Assembly: GCF_039539445.1 (NCBI RefSeq)
Contig: NZ_BAABDD010000052.1
Location: 1 to 18,767 of the forward strand
Source: Salinactinospora qingdaonensis
Lineage (GTDB): Bacteria > Actinomycetota > Actinomycetes > Streptosporangiales > Streptosporangiaceae
Direction of reading: 5' to 3'
Length of the DNA: 18,767 bases
The notes below the pieces were generated by a model. That model was given only the letters and a program-made list of their open reading frames with translations. It had not been told where the DNA came from and made no database searches. The position numbers were made by a program, and so were the translations under genes. Below are positions 1 to 7,057 of this stretch, piece by piece. Positions within the stretch are counted from its first letter, which is position 1; each line of letters opens with the position of its first letter.

Positions 1-55
1 CCAAAGCCGCTACGACCGCGGTCACGATCCGCGGTGGCCGCAGGAGGGTATGCAT
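1..55 (-). CDS. Start of an unidentified gene running off the left edge
   Basis: Reading the minus strand from ATG at 55-53 gives an open frame to the window edge that begins MHTLLRPPRIVTAVVAAL. A GGAGGA ribosome binding site lies about 8 bases upstream (forward-strand TCCTCC near 64-69), which is what makes this start believable. A basic/proline stretch followed by a hydrophobic run suggests a secreted or membrane-anchored product, but only 18 codons are visible. It is divergent from the transporter gene that starts at 339. Function unknown. Confidence 0.45.
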   Translation of the reverse strand, partial: MHTLLRPPRIVTAVVAAL

Positions 56-95
56 GGGGGATTCCTCCGTAGGCGTTGGAGTGTGGACACATACC

Positions 96-113
96 CCGGA
101 AAGCGCATTCCGG
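96..113. promoter_or_regulatory. Imperfect 18-bp palindrome in the divergent intergenic region
   Basis: CCGGAA (96-101) and TTCCGG (108-113) are perfect 6-bp arms around AGCGCA, whose central GCGC is itself palindromic. It lies 41 bp upstream of the minus-strand start at 55 and 226 bp upstream of the transporter start. It is a candidate operator; no regulator can be named. Confidence 0.3.
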
Positions 114-125
114 TAGCCAAATGTT

Positions 126-172
126 ACTGGTTGGTTATCTTGGGAGCAATACGGAATTTCACTGGTTGGGTA
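126..172 (+). repeat. Pair of 12-bp direct repeats upstream of the transporter
   Basis: ACTGGTTGGTTA (126-137) and ACTGGTTGGGTA (161-172) match at 11 of 12 positions and start 35 bp apart. The rest of the 56-338 intergenic region holds the palindrome at 96-113 and no recognisable riboswitch or gene. Possible paired binding site, or chance. Confidence 0.3.
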
Positions 173-338
173 GAGCGATGGAAGCGGAGGCGCTGTGATG
201 TGGCGCTTCTCGTGTGCAGGCGGCGCCGGAACCGATCACCCGACGGCCCTCCTATAGGGCAGACGAAATCCACTTTCCAGACAAAATGGTGCTAGCGTCG
301 CCGCGCAAGAGATCCACAAGGTCTAAGGAGTTCTGGCC

Positions 339-1871
339 ATGTCGCAGCACCGCGAGCAATGGGGAACTCGTGCCGGGTTCCTGCTGGCGGCGATCGGATC
401 TGCTGTCGGCTTGGGAAATATATGGCGCTTCCCCTATGTGGCTTACGACAGCGGCGGCGGCGCATTCCTCGTGCCCTACCTCGTGGCCCTGCTCACCGCC
501 GGTATCCCGCTGCTCATCCTGGAGTACACGCTCGGACACCGGTTCCGGGGCTCGCCGCCGGCGGCGTTTCGCCGACTGTCGCGGCCGGCTGAGGCCATCG
601 GTTGGTGGCAAGTGGGGATCTGCTTCGTCATCGCCGTCTACTATGCGGTCGTCATCGCCTGGGCCGTGCGCTTCGCCGGTTTCTCCATCGGCCAGCAGTG
701 GGGCGACGATCCGGAGGCGTTCCTGTTCGGCGATTTCCTCGGCGTCGCCGACGCGCCGGGAGCCGTCTCCTCCTACGTTCCCGGCGTGGCGCTGCCGCTG
801 ATCGCGATCTGGGCGGTCGTTCTCATCGTGCTCGCTATGGGAGTGCGGCGCGGTATCGAGTGGGCCAACAAGATCTTCATCCCCCTGCTCGTTGTCTTGT
901 TCGGCGTCCTCGTTGCGCGTGCCCTGTTCCTCGACGGCGCCGAGGTCGGTCTCAACGCGCTGTTCTCTCCCGACTGGTCGGCCATTCTCGACGGCAGTGT
1001 CTGGGTCGCGGCCTACGGGCAGATCTTCTTCTCGCTGTCGGTGGGCTTCGGCATCATGATCACGTACGCCTCCTACCTGCGCCGCCGCTCCGACCTCACC
1101 GGTTCGGCCCTGGTCGCGGGGTTCGCCAACAGTTCGTTCGAGCTGCTGGCCGGCATCGGCGTGTTCGCGACCCTAGGGTTCATGGCCACGGCCAGTGGGG
1201 TCCCCGTCAGTGAGATCGTCACCGACGGCATCGGGCTGGCCTTCGTCGCGTTCCCCCAGATCATCTCCACCATGCCCTTCGGGGCCACCCTGTTCGGCGT
1301 GCTGTTCTTCACCTCGCTGGTCATCGCCGGCCTCTCCTCGCTGATCAGCATCGTGCAGGTCGTGGTCGCCTCCGTACGTGACCGTACGGGCCTGGGCCGG
1401 GTGCCGGCCGTACTGCTCGTGGGTGGGGCCACAGCACTGGCCTCGATCGCGCTGTTTCCCACCGATGGCGGGCTCTACCTGCTCGACACCGTGGACCACT
1501 TCATCAACGGCTACGGCGTGGCTCTAGCCGGCCTGGTGGCCGTGATCACCGTGGCGTGGCTCGTGCGCGCGCTGCCCACGCTGCGCACCCACGCCGACGC
1601 GACCTCGGCGGTGCGCCTGGGTTGGTGGTGGGTGCTCTCCCTGGGCGTGATCACCCCCCTCGTCTTGGGCTGGATGATGTGGGACAGCCTCCGGGCCGAG
1701 TTCACGCAGAACTACGAGGGGTACCCGACATGGTTCCTCGGCTACGCGGGGTGGGGGATGGCCCTCGGCGTGATCGTGATCGCCGTCGCGCTCTCGTTGA
1801 TCCCGTGGCGAAGCGCCACCGTGGTGGGGAGCGCTTCGTACGCCGAGACGACGCCGGAAAGGAGTCGCTGA
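339..1871 (+). CDS. Sodium-dependent NSS/SNF-family transporter (MetP-like)
   Basis: A 510-residue polytopic membrane protein of the neurotransmitter:sodium symporter family, which couples uptake of amino acids to Na+. The N-terminus has the family's first helix, GSAVGLGNIWRFPY (residues 20-33), with the unwound Gly/Asn region that binds Na+ and substrate, followed by the conserved GGGAF loop and PLLILEYTLG. Hydrophobic segments continue to about residue 495, consistent with 11-12 helices. The ATG at 339 is preceded by AAGGAG at a good distance. The stop overlaps the start of the next gene (TGATG). That neighbour is a MetS-like small subunit, which in Corynebacterium glutamicum pairs with MetP for methionine/alanine uptake. 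This gives a likely substrate class but does not prove it. Confidence 0.94.
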   Translation: MSQHREQWGTRAGFLLAAIGSAVGLGNIWRFPYVAYDSGGGAFLVPYLVALLTAGIPLLILEYTLGHRFRGSPPAAFRRLSRPAEAIGWWQVGICFVIAVYYAVVIAWAVRFAGFSIGQQWGDDPEAFLFGDFLGVADAPGAVSSYVPGVALPLIAIWAVVLIVLAMGVRRGIEWANKIFIPLLVVLFGVLVARALFLDGAEVGLNALFSPDWSAILDGSVWVAAYGQIFFSLSVGFGIMITYASYLRRRSDLTGSALVAGFANSSFELLAGIGVFATLGFMATASGVPVSEIVTDGIGLAFVAFPQIISTMPFGATLFGVLFFTSLVIAGLSSLISIVQVVVASVRDRTGLGRVPAVLLVGGATALASIALFPTDGGLYLLDTVDHFINGYGVALAGLVAVITVAWLVRALPTLRTHADATSAVRLGWWWVLSLGVITPLVLGWMMWDSLRAEFTQNYEGYPTWFLGYAGWGMALGVIVIAVALSLIPWRSATVVGSASYAETTPERSR

Positions 1872-2002
1872 TGTCAGCCGGTGCCATCGCGATGATGCTC
1901 ATCGCTATCGCCATCGTGTGGGGAGGGCTGATCGCGGCCGTCCTCCAGTTGCGCCGCCACCCTCAACCTCCCGAGGACAGCACCGGCGACACCGCCGGTT
2001 GA
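1871..2002 (+). CDS. MetS-like small subunit of the NSS transporter
   Basis: A 43-residue protein with one hydrophobic helix (about residues 5-26, AIAMMLIAIAIVWGGLIAAV) and a short charged, proline-rich cytoplasmic tail. This matches the methionine/alanine importer small-subunit family found directly after NSS transporters in actinobacteria. Its ATG shares one base with the transporter stop, so translation is probably coupled and the two chains made in step. GGAAAGGAG just upstream, inside the end of the transporter gene, provides the ribosome binding site. The assignment rests on size, topology and context; the sequence alone is too short to be conclusive. Confidence 0.82.
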   Translation: MSAGAIAMMLIAIAIVWGGLIAAVLQLRRHPQPPEDSTGDTAG

Positions 2003-2043
2003 GGTGGTCAGCCGCCGGCGCTCAGCGCCGGCGGCTGACCACC
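2003..2043. terminator. Bidirectional terminator hairpin between metS-like and TetR genes
   Basis: Perfect inverted repeat with 20-bp arms (2003-2022 and 2024-2043) around one central base. It begins directly after the small-subunit stop, and its right arm encodes the last codons and stop of the convergent TetR gene. There is no T-run; this is the GC-rich, tail-less type common in actinobacteria. Confidence 0.8.
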
Positions 2044-2643
2044 CGCGAAGGTCGCGCGCAGTACCTCGCCGAGATGGCAGGCGAAGCTATAGCGCGACCA
2101 CTCGCGCTCGACGGTCAGCACCTCGACGACGTCAGAGGTGGACAGGGCGCAGATCATGTCTGTGGCCGTGGCCACGGTCCAGGGCCCGGCGAGGTGGCCC
2201 TCGGCGTCGAGCCATTCAGCCAGTCGCCGACAGTTGGCGTGTTTGGCCGCGGTGGCCCGCTGCCGGTGGGCGGCGACATCGGGATCGTTGCTCTCGACAC
2301 GGGTCACCGCACGGTCGACCGCTAGCACTCGGGTGTGGTAGCGCGCGAGGTGGCGCGCCCATGCCTCCAAAGCGCTGGGAGCGTCGGGTGCCTGCCAGAC
2401 CTCGGACAGCGACTCGGCCAGCCCCTCGGTCTCGGCCACGTGGTCGAACAGCGCGCCCATGAGTTCGGCCCGCGAGGCGAAGTGCAAGTAGACCGAGCGG
2501 CGGGTGACTCCGGCCCGTTCGGCCACCGCCGACATGGTCAGCGCTTCAAACCCGCGTTCCTCCAGCAAGCCGCGCGTCGCCGCCAGCAGAGCGGTGCGGG
2601 TCCGGCTGCGGCGGGCGTTCGTCGGATGGCGTTCCCGCGTCAC
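2008..2643 (-). CDS. TetR/AcrR-family transcriptional repressor
   Basis: A 211-residue regulator. The N-terminal helix-turn-helix is clear: a TRTALLAATRGLLEERGFEA helix followed by LTMSAVAERAGVTRRSVYLHF (about residues 35-55), the TetR recognition helix with its YLHF ending. The C-terminal two thirds is the ligand-binding/dimer domain, which is too divergent to predict a ligand. The start is GTG at 2643, with GGGGAGG placed about 6 bases upstream. It is divergent from the NAT operon across a double palindrome (2679-2719), the expected arrangement for a repressor controlling itself and the divergent genes. The inducer may relate to the NAT or flavoprotein substrates; this is inference. The gene's last codons lie inside a terminator palindrome. 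Confidence 0.93.
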   Translation of the reverse strand: MTRERHPTNARRSRTRTALLAATRGLLEERGFEALTMSAVAERAGVTRRSVYLHFASRAELMGALFDHVAETEGLAESLSEVWQAPDAPSALEAWARHLARYHTRVLAVDRAVTRVESNDPDVAAHRQRATAAKHANCRRLAEWLDAEGHLAGPWTVATATDMICALSTSDVVEVLTVEREWSRYSFACHLGEVLRATFAGGQPPALSAGG

Positions 2644-2678
2644 AGAAACCTCCCCTCTCCCGGAATCCCCCGACTTTA

Positions 2679-2719
2679 CTACACAGCATGTGCATTAATG
2701 TGCTACACAGTATGTGTAG
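2679..2719. promoter_or_regulatory. Double TetR-type operator
   Basis: Site 2 (2703-2719) has perfect 7-bp arms CTACACA/TGTGTAG around GTA. Site 1 (2679-2695) has the same left arm CTACACA and a degenerate right arm TGTGCAT. Centres are 24 bp apart. A longer inverted repeat, TTTACTACACA (2675-2685) with TGTGTAGTAAA (2713-2723), encloses both. The stretch is strikingly AT-rich for this genome and should hold the divergent promoters of the TetR gene and the NAT operon. Confidence 0.75.
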
Positions 2720-2773
2720 TAAAACTGCGTCGCGCGATGTGACCAACTGCCGTCATCACAGGAGAGGAACGCC

Positions 2774-2863
2774 ATGACCCGCAGGGATACCGTTGTCCAC
2801 TCCAGCATCGCCGGCCCCGATGCCATACCTTTCTTTCTCGCGGCACCGGAGGCCGCGACATGA
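2774..2863 (+). CDS. Small 29-residue ORF coupled to the NAT gene
   Basis: ATG at 2774 follows a strong AGGAGAGGAAC ribosome binding site and opens 29 codons (MTRRDTVVHSSIAGPDAIPF, then FLAAPEAAT). It ends in TGA at 2861-2863, which overlaps the NAT start codon (ATGA). It is the first ORF after the double operator. It is either a leader peptide that couples translation to NAT or the remnant of a longer gene. No family is recognised. The NAT gene also has its own GGAGG, so coupling would not be essential. Confidence 0.45.
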   Translation: MTRRDTVVHSSIAGPDAIPFFLAAPEAAT

Positions 2864-3699
2864 GCCCTGACCTGTGGCAGACGGATGAACTCGACCTCGA
2901 CGCCTACCTCGCGCGGATCGGCGTTGCCGGCTCACTGCCACCCGACGACACCACGCTCGCGCGGCTCCACGAGGCCCACGCGAGCACGATCCCGTTCGAG
3001 AACCTCGACGTCGTCCTGGGACATGGCGTCTCGCTGCACCTGCCCGACATCGTGGCCAAGCTCGTCGCTCGGCGCCGCGGCGGGTACTGCTTCGAGCACA
3101 TGCTGCTGTTCACCGCGGCCCTCGAACGGCTCGGGTTCACCGTGGCGCGGCTGCTGGCGCGCGTCTTCCCCGACGCCGAGGACCAGCGCGCGGCTATCCG
3201 CACCCACATGACCGCGGTCGTCTACACTGAGAGCGGCGCATGGCTGTCCGATGTTGGCTTCGGCGCCAGCACGCTGGCACCGATCCGCCTGGCTGAAGGC
3301 GCCATCCTGCACCAGGCCGGGGCGAGCTACCGGATCGACCGCTCCGGTTCGTTGTGGACTCTCTCCACTCAAAGAGACGACGCCCCCTCCTCTGCGCTGC
3401 ACGCCTTCACCCTGGAGCCCCAGCGCCCCAGCGACTACGAGGTGGCCAACCACTACACCGCGACCCATCCCAACTCGCCGTTCGTGGAGCGCCCGGTCGT
3501 CATACGGCCCACACCGGTCGGCCAGCACCGGCTGCATGACGACCGGCTCACCTTGGCCGGCCCGGAGGGCCCCGCCCCGCCGCGCCGCATCGACCGCTGT
3601 GCCCTGCCGGGGGTGCTGCGGGAGGTATTCGGCATCGTCTTGTCTGAGGACGACATCGACCGGCTGCGCCAGTTGCCCGTTTTCGAGGAGTCCTCATGA
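2860..3699 (+). CDS. nat: Arylamine N-acetyltransferase
   Basis: A 279-residue enzyme of the NAT family, which transfers acetyl (or another acyl group) from CoA to arylamines, hydrazines and related amines in the cytoplasm through a Cys-His-Asp triad. All three residues are in place: Cys77 in RRGGYCFEH, His116 in RTHMTAV and Asp131 in LSDVGFG. The N-terminal IPFENLDV motif (residues 44-51) is also typical, and length matches bacterial NATs (about 270-285). The ATG at 2860 overlaps the upstream small ORF and has GGAGG 7 bases before it. The stop overlaps the next start (ATGA at 3696), so the genes form a tight operon, probably under the divergent TetR repressor. The natural substrate cannot be read from the sequence. 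Confidence 0.95.
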   Translation: MSPDLWQTDELDLDAYLARIGVAGSLPPDDTTLARLHEAHASTIPFENLDVVLGHGVSLHLPDIVAKLVARRRGGYCFEHMLLFTAALERLGFTVARLLARVFPDAEDQRAAIRTHMTAVVYTESGAWLSDVGFGASTLAPIRLAEGAILHQAGASYRIDRSGSLWTLSTQRDDAPSSALHAFTLEPQRPSDYEVANHYTATHPNSPFVERPVVIRPTPVGQHRLHDDRLTLAGPEGPAPPRRIDRCALPGVLREVFGIVLSEDDIDRLRQLPVFEESS

Positions 3700-4043
3700 G
3701 CATCACCACCGTCTTCACCGAGGCCGAACACGCCTACCTGGCTCAGCAGTGGCTGGGCCGGCTCGTCACTTTGGAGCCCGACGGTTCTCCGCAGGCGCGC
3801 CCCGTGGGCTTCACCGTCAACACCGAACGCGCCACGATCGACGTGGGGGGTTACCACCTCGCGCGTTCGCGCAAATTCCGTAACGTTACCCGCGACAGCC
3901 GAGTGGCCTTCGTGGTCGACGACCTGGCCTCGGTCGACCCCTGGCGTCCCCGCGGCGTCGAGATCCGCGGCCGGGCCGAAGCGCTGCCCGCTGACGACAC
4001 CGGGCCACCCCTCATCCGGATTCACCCCCGGCGTGTTCCTTGA
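3696..4043 (+). CDS. PPOX-class F420-type oxidoreductase, prematurely stopped
   Basis: A 115-residue member of the small split-barrel family with pyridoxamine phosphate oxidase fold, often F420-binding in actinobacteria. Typical stretches are LVTLEPDGSPQARPVGF (near residues 23-39), RSRKFRNVTRDSRVAFVVDD and WRPRGVEIRGRAE. The frame stops at TGA 4041-4043 after HPRRVP. Reading through in the same frame gives VLGWGLDTDPFAAPNTRD and ends at TGA 4119-4121, which is the family's usual C-terminus (IHPRRV followed directly by a WGLD motif). A 9-base insertion flanked by GTTC repeats (4035-4038, 4044-4047) accounts for the stop. It may be a recent pseudogene or a truncated active protein. The start has GAGGAG upstream and overlaps the NAT stop. 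Confidence 0.8.
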   Translation: MSITTVFTEAEHAYLAQQWLGRLVTLEPDGSPQARPVGFTVNTERATIDVGGYHLARSRKFRNVTRDSRVAFVVDDLASVDPWRPRGVEIRGRAEALPADDTGPPLIRIHPRRVP

Positions 4044-4121
4044 GTTCTCGGGTGGGGGCTAGACACCGACCCGTTCGCCGCACCCAACACCCGCGACGTG
4101 GCCGCCGGCGAACCCCGCTGA
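4044..4121 (+). pseudogene. Detached C-terminal coding remnant of the PPOX protein
   Basis: In the same frame as the gene ending at 4043, these bases encode VLGWGLDTDPFAAPNTRDVA and a few more residues before a stop. The WGLD motif is normal for the end of this family, so this was probably part of the protein before the insertion that created the internal stop. It has no start codon or ribosome binding site of its own. Confidence 0.6.
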
Positions 4122-4134
4122 GAGCCCAACCGGC

Positions 4135-4178
4135 GGCAACGACCGCTCCACAGCCACGGCTGTGGAGCGGTCGTTGCC
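4135..4178. terminator. Bidirectional terminator between convergent genes
   Basis: Perfect 21-bp inverted repeat (4135-4155 with 4158-4178) around AC, between the PPOX operon (+) and the XRE-PPOX gene (-). No T-run. Confidence 0.8.
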
Positions 4179-4187
4179 CTGGCCTGG

Positions 4188-4892
4188 TCAGCCCGACGGC
4201 GGGGGCGCCTCGTGGGGATGGCCCCGGTTGCGGATGCGGCGCCCGCTCAACTCGACGGGAGTGATCCGCATGTAGGTGTCGCGTTCGCCGCCGGCCCACG
4301 GCCGCACCGGCGCCACCCCGCGCAGCGCGGCGGTTTCGGAGGCCTCCTCGACGCGCTGGGCGTGCCCGGCCACCAGCACGCTCCACCCTTCGCTCATCGC
4401 CCCGTCGAGCCGATCCACCTGGAAACTCACGGGGCCGGGGGCGTGTTTGGCGATCACTCCGTGGGCGGCGGTGCGGAACACGATCGCCGCCTCGCGCACC
4501 ACGTAGTTGACCGGAAGCACGGTCGGTGCGCTCTCCCCCTCGATCACGAACGCCACGCGCCCCACGCCGCCGGGAGCGATCAAGTCCAGGCACTGCTGGG
4601 AGGTCAGAGTGAGCAACTCCGGAGAGGGAACAGCCGTGGCCGCGCTCCCGGCCGGGGCCTCGGTTTCGGCGCCCAGCAGTTGGTCGGGAGAGGTACGCAG
4701 CGCCGCAGCGAGACGGTACAGCGCCCACCGACTCAGCAGCGGCGGGTGCTCCTCCAGGTAGGCCACGTAGCCGGGGGCCATCCCGGCCTGTTCGGCCAAC
4801 TCTTCGCGGCTGAGCTGCAACTCCAGGCGGCGCTGCTCCACCCGGCGGCCGATGTCGCCCTTGGCCTGGCCCTCCTCACGAGTGCGCTCCAT
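4188..4892 (-). CDS. XRE helix-turn-helix protein fused to a PPOX-like flavin-binding domain
   Basis: A two-domain protein of 234 residues from the preferred start. Residues about 14-68 form an XRE/Cro-type helix-turn-helix (RRLELQLSREELAEQAGMAP and the LAAALRTSPDQLLG end). Residues about 93-220 resemble the pyridoxamine-phosphate-oxidase/flavin-nucleotide-binding fold (GRVAFVIEGESAPTVLPVNY, SVLVAGHAQRVEE, YMRITPVELSGRRI). ATG occurs at both 4898 and 4892; the AGGGGGG run is only correctly spaced for 4892. Such fusions are common in actinobacteria and sit near stress genes; M. tuberculosis Rv0079/Rv0080 pairs an HPF-like with a PPOX-like protein, much as here. It may be a flavin- or redox-responsive regulator; this is inference. 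Confidence 0.85.
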   Translation of the reverse strand: MERTREEGQAKGDIGRRVEQRRLELQLSREELAEQAGMAPGYVAYLEEHPPLLSRWALYRLAAALRTSPDQLLGAETEAPAGSAATAVPSPELLTLTSQQCLDLIAPGGVGRVAFVIEGESAPTVLPVNYVVREAAIVFRTAAHGVIAKHAPGPVSFQVDRLDGAMSEGWSVLVAGHAQRVEEASETAALRGVAPVRPWAGGERDTYMRITPVELSGRRIRNRGHPHEAPPPSG

Positions 4893-4982
4893 GGTCATCC
4901 CCCCTGTGCTTGTTCCGCACGTACATCGCCCACGCCGCCTCTAGATCCTCCTTCCCGCGCTCGCCCCTGGTCATGAGGCTTT

Positions 4983-4996
4983 GGGGCCTAAGCCCC
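4983..4996. promoter_or_regulatory. DosR-box-like palindrome
   Basis: GGGGCCTAAGCCCC fits the core pattern GGGNC-N4-GNCCC of the DosR/DevR binding site (full consensus TTSGGGACTWWAGTCCCSAA) and is preceded by TT. It lies 90 bp upstream of the XRE-PPOX start and 149 bp upstream of the HPF-like gene, so it could serve either divergent promoter. The related GGGACTAACAGCCCC at 5031-5045 has one extra central base. A simple GC hairpin is the alternative. Confidence 0.4.
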
Positions 4997-5144
4997 GGGG
5001 CCGAGGTCCTCAATCTGGACAGGCAAGAAAGGGACTAACAGCCCCGGATTGCGGGCAGGAGGGCGCTAACGTGCAGATACGGGAGCAAGGAGACTGTGGC
5101 TGTGGCCGATTCCGGCCGCGGCGCTGGGGCGAAAGGGGGCAGGC

Positions 5145-5552
5145 ATGATCGGCAAGCGTGCCTGGCGGGACCCGCGCGTCGCCGTCACCTGCTTCGCAGG
5201 CGTCGACGCGACCGTCACCGCCCATGTCGCAGACCGATTCACCGGACTCGACCGTTACGCTTCCTCACCCGTGCACGCCGTGTGCGTGGCCGTTCGACGC
5301 AGAACGGTACCCGGCTATGGCGACCTTATCCGCGTCGAGGCACTGGTCAAAACGTTTAACGGCCCGTTACGTGCTAGCGCCGACGCCGATTCGGTCTCGA
5401 CCGCCGTGGACAAGGTGCGTAACCGGGTGTGCCTGAGGCTGGCCGCAAGCGAGATCGGGGCACAACAGCAACGCATCCGGGGCGCCACGAACGTGTCGGC
5501 GGCCGACGACACCGCCCCACGCTCCACCGCACGCCCCACTGGCCGATCCTAG
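5145..5552 (+). CDS. Short HPF/RaiA-like ribosome-associated protein (probable)
   Basis: A 135-residue protein whose pattern fits the ribosome hibernation factor fold: DATVTAHVADRFTGL (helix 1), SSPVHAVCVAVRRRT (strand), LIRVEALVKTFNGPLRASAD (paired strands), then DSVSTAVDKVRNRVCLRLAA (helix 2). This family binds the 30S decoding region and silences ribosomes in dormancy. It lacks the C-terminal 100S-dimerisation domain of long HPFs and ends in a polar, probably disordered tail. ATG at 5145 has AGGGGG 5 bases upstream. It sits in a dormancy-type cluster, as does M. tuberculosis Rv0079 in the DosR regulon. Similarity is structural in pattern rather than high identity, so the call is moderate. 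Confidence 0.55.
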   Translation: MIGKRAWRDPRVAVTCFAGVDATVTAHVADRFTGLDRYASSPVHAVCVAVRRRTVPGYGDLIRVEALVKTFNGPLRASADADSVSTAVDKVRNRVCLRLAASEIGAQQQRIRGATNVSAADDTAPRSTARPTGRS

Positions 5553-5579
5553 ATGGCCGCCTTCCCACGGGCGGCTATC
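5552..5579 (+). terminator. Hairpin after the HPF-like gene
   Basis: GATGGCCGCC (5552-5561) pairs with GGCGGCTATC (5570-5579) with one G-T wobble and an 8-base loop, starting on the last base of the stop codon. There is no T-run. Confidence 0.45.
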
Positions 5580-5737
5580 GGTAGCACCGCCGGCCGGATG
5601 TGCCGCACCGCGTGGCGACACAACCGGTCTCCCGGTGATGCCACCGCCGACCTCCCGCCGATAAGTACCCGCCGCTGCGCGATGCAGCCGCACTGCGCCA
5701 GAATGGGTCCCACCACCCACATTGAGGGAGAATCCAC

Positions 5738-6700
5738 GTGAGCGTCGCCGGTAACGAGTCCCATGCGCAGCCCGCCGAATCCCACGGCGTCGTTGTCGGG
5801 GTCGACGGATCAGAGCCGAGCCGTGCCGCGCTCGACTGGGCGGCCCAGGCAGCCGTCCACCGTGGTGTCGGACTGACGGTGCTGTACGCCATGAGCATGC
5901 CGCTGATCGCCACACCCTTCGGACACCCGACGCGGGTGACGCCCACCCCGGAAGTCGCCGACCGCGCCTCGACTCTGCTCAACAGCGCCGTCGAGCACGT
6001 GAAAACCGCCCATCCGCACCTTTCCGTGCACACTCAGCTCTCCGAGATCGAGCCGGCGCCGGCGATGCTCGCCGCGGCCAAGCACGCCGATCTCGTCGTC
6101 GTCGGCTCGCGTGGACACGGCGGTGCGGCGTCGCTGTTTTTGGGGTCGGTGAGCGTGCGTCTCGCCTCCCACGCCGCCTGCCCGGTGGTTGTGGTGCCGC
6201 CCGACAGCACCACCCTGCACCAGCCGCGCGGGCGCGTGGTGGTGGGTGTCGACGGCTCCGCCGCCTCGGCGACCGCGCTGCGGTTCGCGCTCGAAGAGGC
6301 AGCCCTGCGCGACGCCGACCTCACCGCCCTGCGGGCGTGGCAGCCGGCCGTGCCGTTCGACCCGATGGAACTGGCCGCCGTGGAGTACACGGTCGACCGG
6401 GAGAGCCTCGTGGCGCGCGCCACCAAGTACGTTCACACCATCGTCGAGGAAGCGCGTTCGGAGGCCACCCGATCGGTGCCCGTCCACGTCGTCATGGTGG
6501 AGGAGCATCCGGCGCAGGCGCTGCTGACCGAGAGCCACACCGCCGACCTGATCGTGGTGGGCTCGCGCGGTCGGGGTGGTTTCCGTGGCCTGCTGCTCGG
6601 CTCGGTGAGTCAGGCGGTGCTGCACCACGCCGCGGTGCCCGTGATGGTGACCCGCGCCGACGTCGAGTCCGCCCACGAGGCCGAGCCGCCCTCGGAGTAA
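5738..6700 (+). CDS. Tandem universal stress protein (two USP domains)
   Basis: A 320-residue protein with two UspA domains: residues about 16-154 and 164-306. Each opens with VVVGVDGS and carries the ATP-binding pattern G-2x-G-9x-G-S: GSRGHGGAASLFLGS (123-137) and GSRGRGGFRGLLLGS (275-289). Both sites look intact, as in M. tuberculosis Rv2623, a DosR-regulon USP that binds ATP and slows growth. The start is GTG at 5738 with GAGGGAGAATCCAC upstream. It stands alone on the plus strand, followed by a long gene-free stretch. A one-mismatch DosR-like core (GGGTCCCACCACCC, 5705-5718) lies too near the start to be a convincing activator site. Confidence 0.94.
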   Translation: MSVAGNESHAQPAESHGVVVGVDGSEPSRAALDWAAQAAVHRGVGLTVLYAMSMPLIATPFGHPTRVTPTPEVADRASTLLNSAVEHVKTAHPHLSVHTQLSEIEPAPAMLAAAKHADLVVVGSRGHGGAASLFLGSVSVRLASHAACPVVVVPPDSTTLHQPRGRVVVGVDGSAASATALRFALEEAALRDADLTALRAWQPAVPFDPMELAAVEYTVDRESLVARATKYVHTIVEEARSEATRSVPVHVVMVEEHPAQALLTESHTADLIVVGSRGRGGFRGLLLGSVSQAVLHHAAVPVMVTRADVESAHEAEPPSE

Positions 6701-6740
6701 GGGGACTCTACGTTTTTCGTCAGACGGGGCGGGAGGTGGT

Positions 6741-6800
6741 CTTCGCTCATGTCGTGATCGCTTTGCGATCTTGGCAGCCTAAAAGGGGGTGTCGTGGCCG
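6741..6800 (-). repeat. Dispersed hairpin repeat, copy A
   Basis: Core GATCGCTTTGCGATC (6756-6770), followed on this strand by GGCAGCCTAAAAGGGGG. Read on the minus strand it matches copies B, C and D (consensus GGCTGCCGAGATCGC then AGCGATC). Confidence 0.7.
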
Positions 6801-7057
6801 AGGCGAGAGGAAACGACGCGGGTGGCCACGGGAGAAGGAACGCCACTCCAGCACGGGATGTTGCTCTGGCTTGGGGGTTGCTGTAGTGGGGGTGTTGCTG
6901 TAGGGCGGGATAGAGCGGTGGGCGGCGAGCTTTCGGGTGAGGGTGGCAGGGGAGCGTGCCCCTCCCGGGCGCGATCGCCCCGTGGCAGGTGGCGCCCCAG
7001 AAGATGTTGCGTCACGGCACCCACCCCGGCCACAGTCCATCGGCCGCGGTGTCCGCT

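Noticed and set aside
1..338. Riboswitch upstream of the NSS transporter
   Set aside because: No conserved core of the SAM, glycine or other classes I know could be found; only short palindromes and repeats are present.
5705..5718. GGGTCCCACCACCC as a DosR box for the tandem USP
   Set aside because: One mismatch to the core and only about 20 bp before the start codon, where an activator site is unlikely.
5810..6676. 288-codon minus-strand frame opposite the tandem USP
   Set aside because: His/Gly/Arg-rich mirror of the USP coding frame with no recognisable domain.
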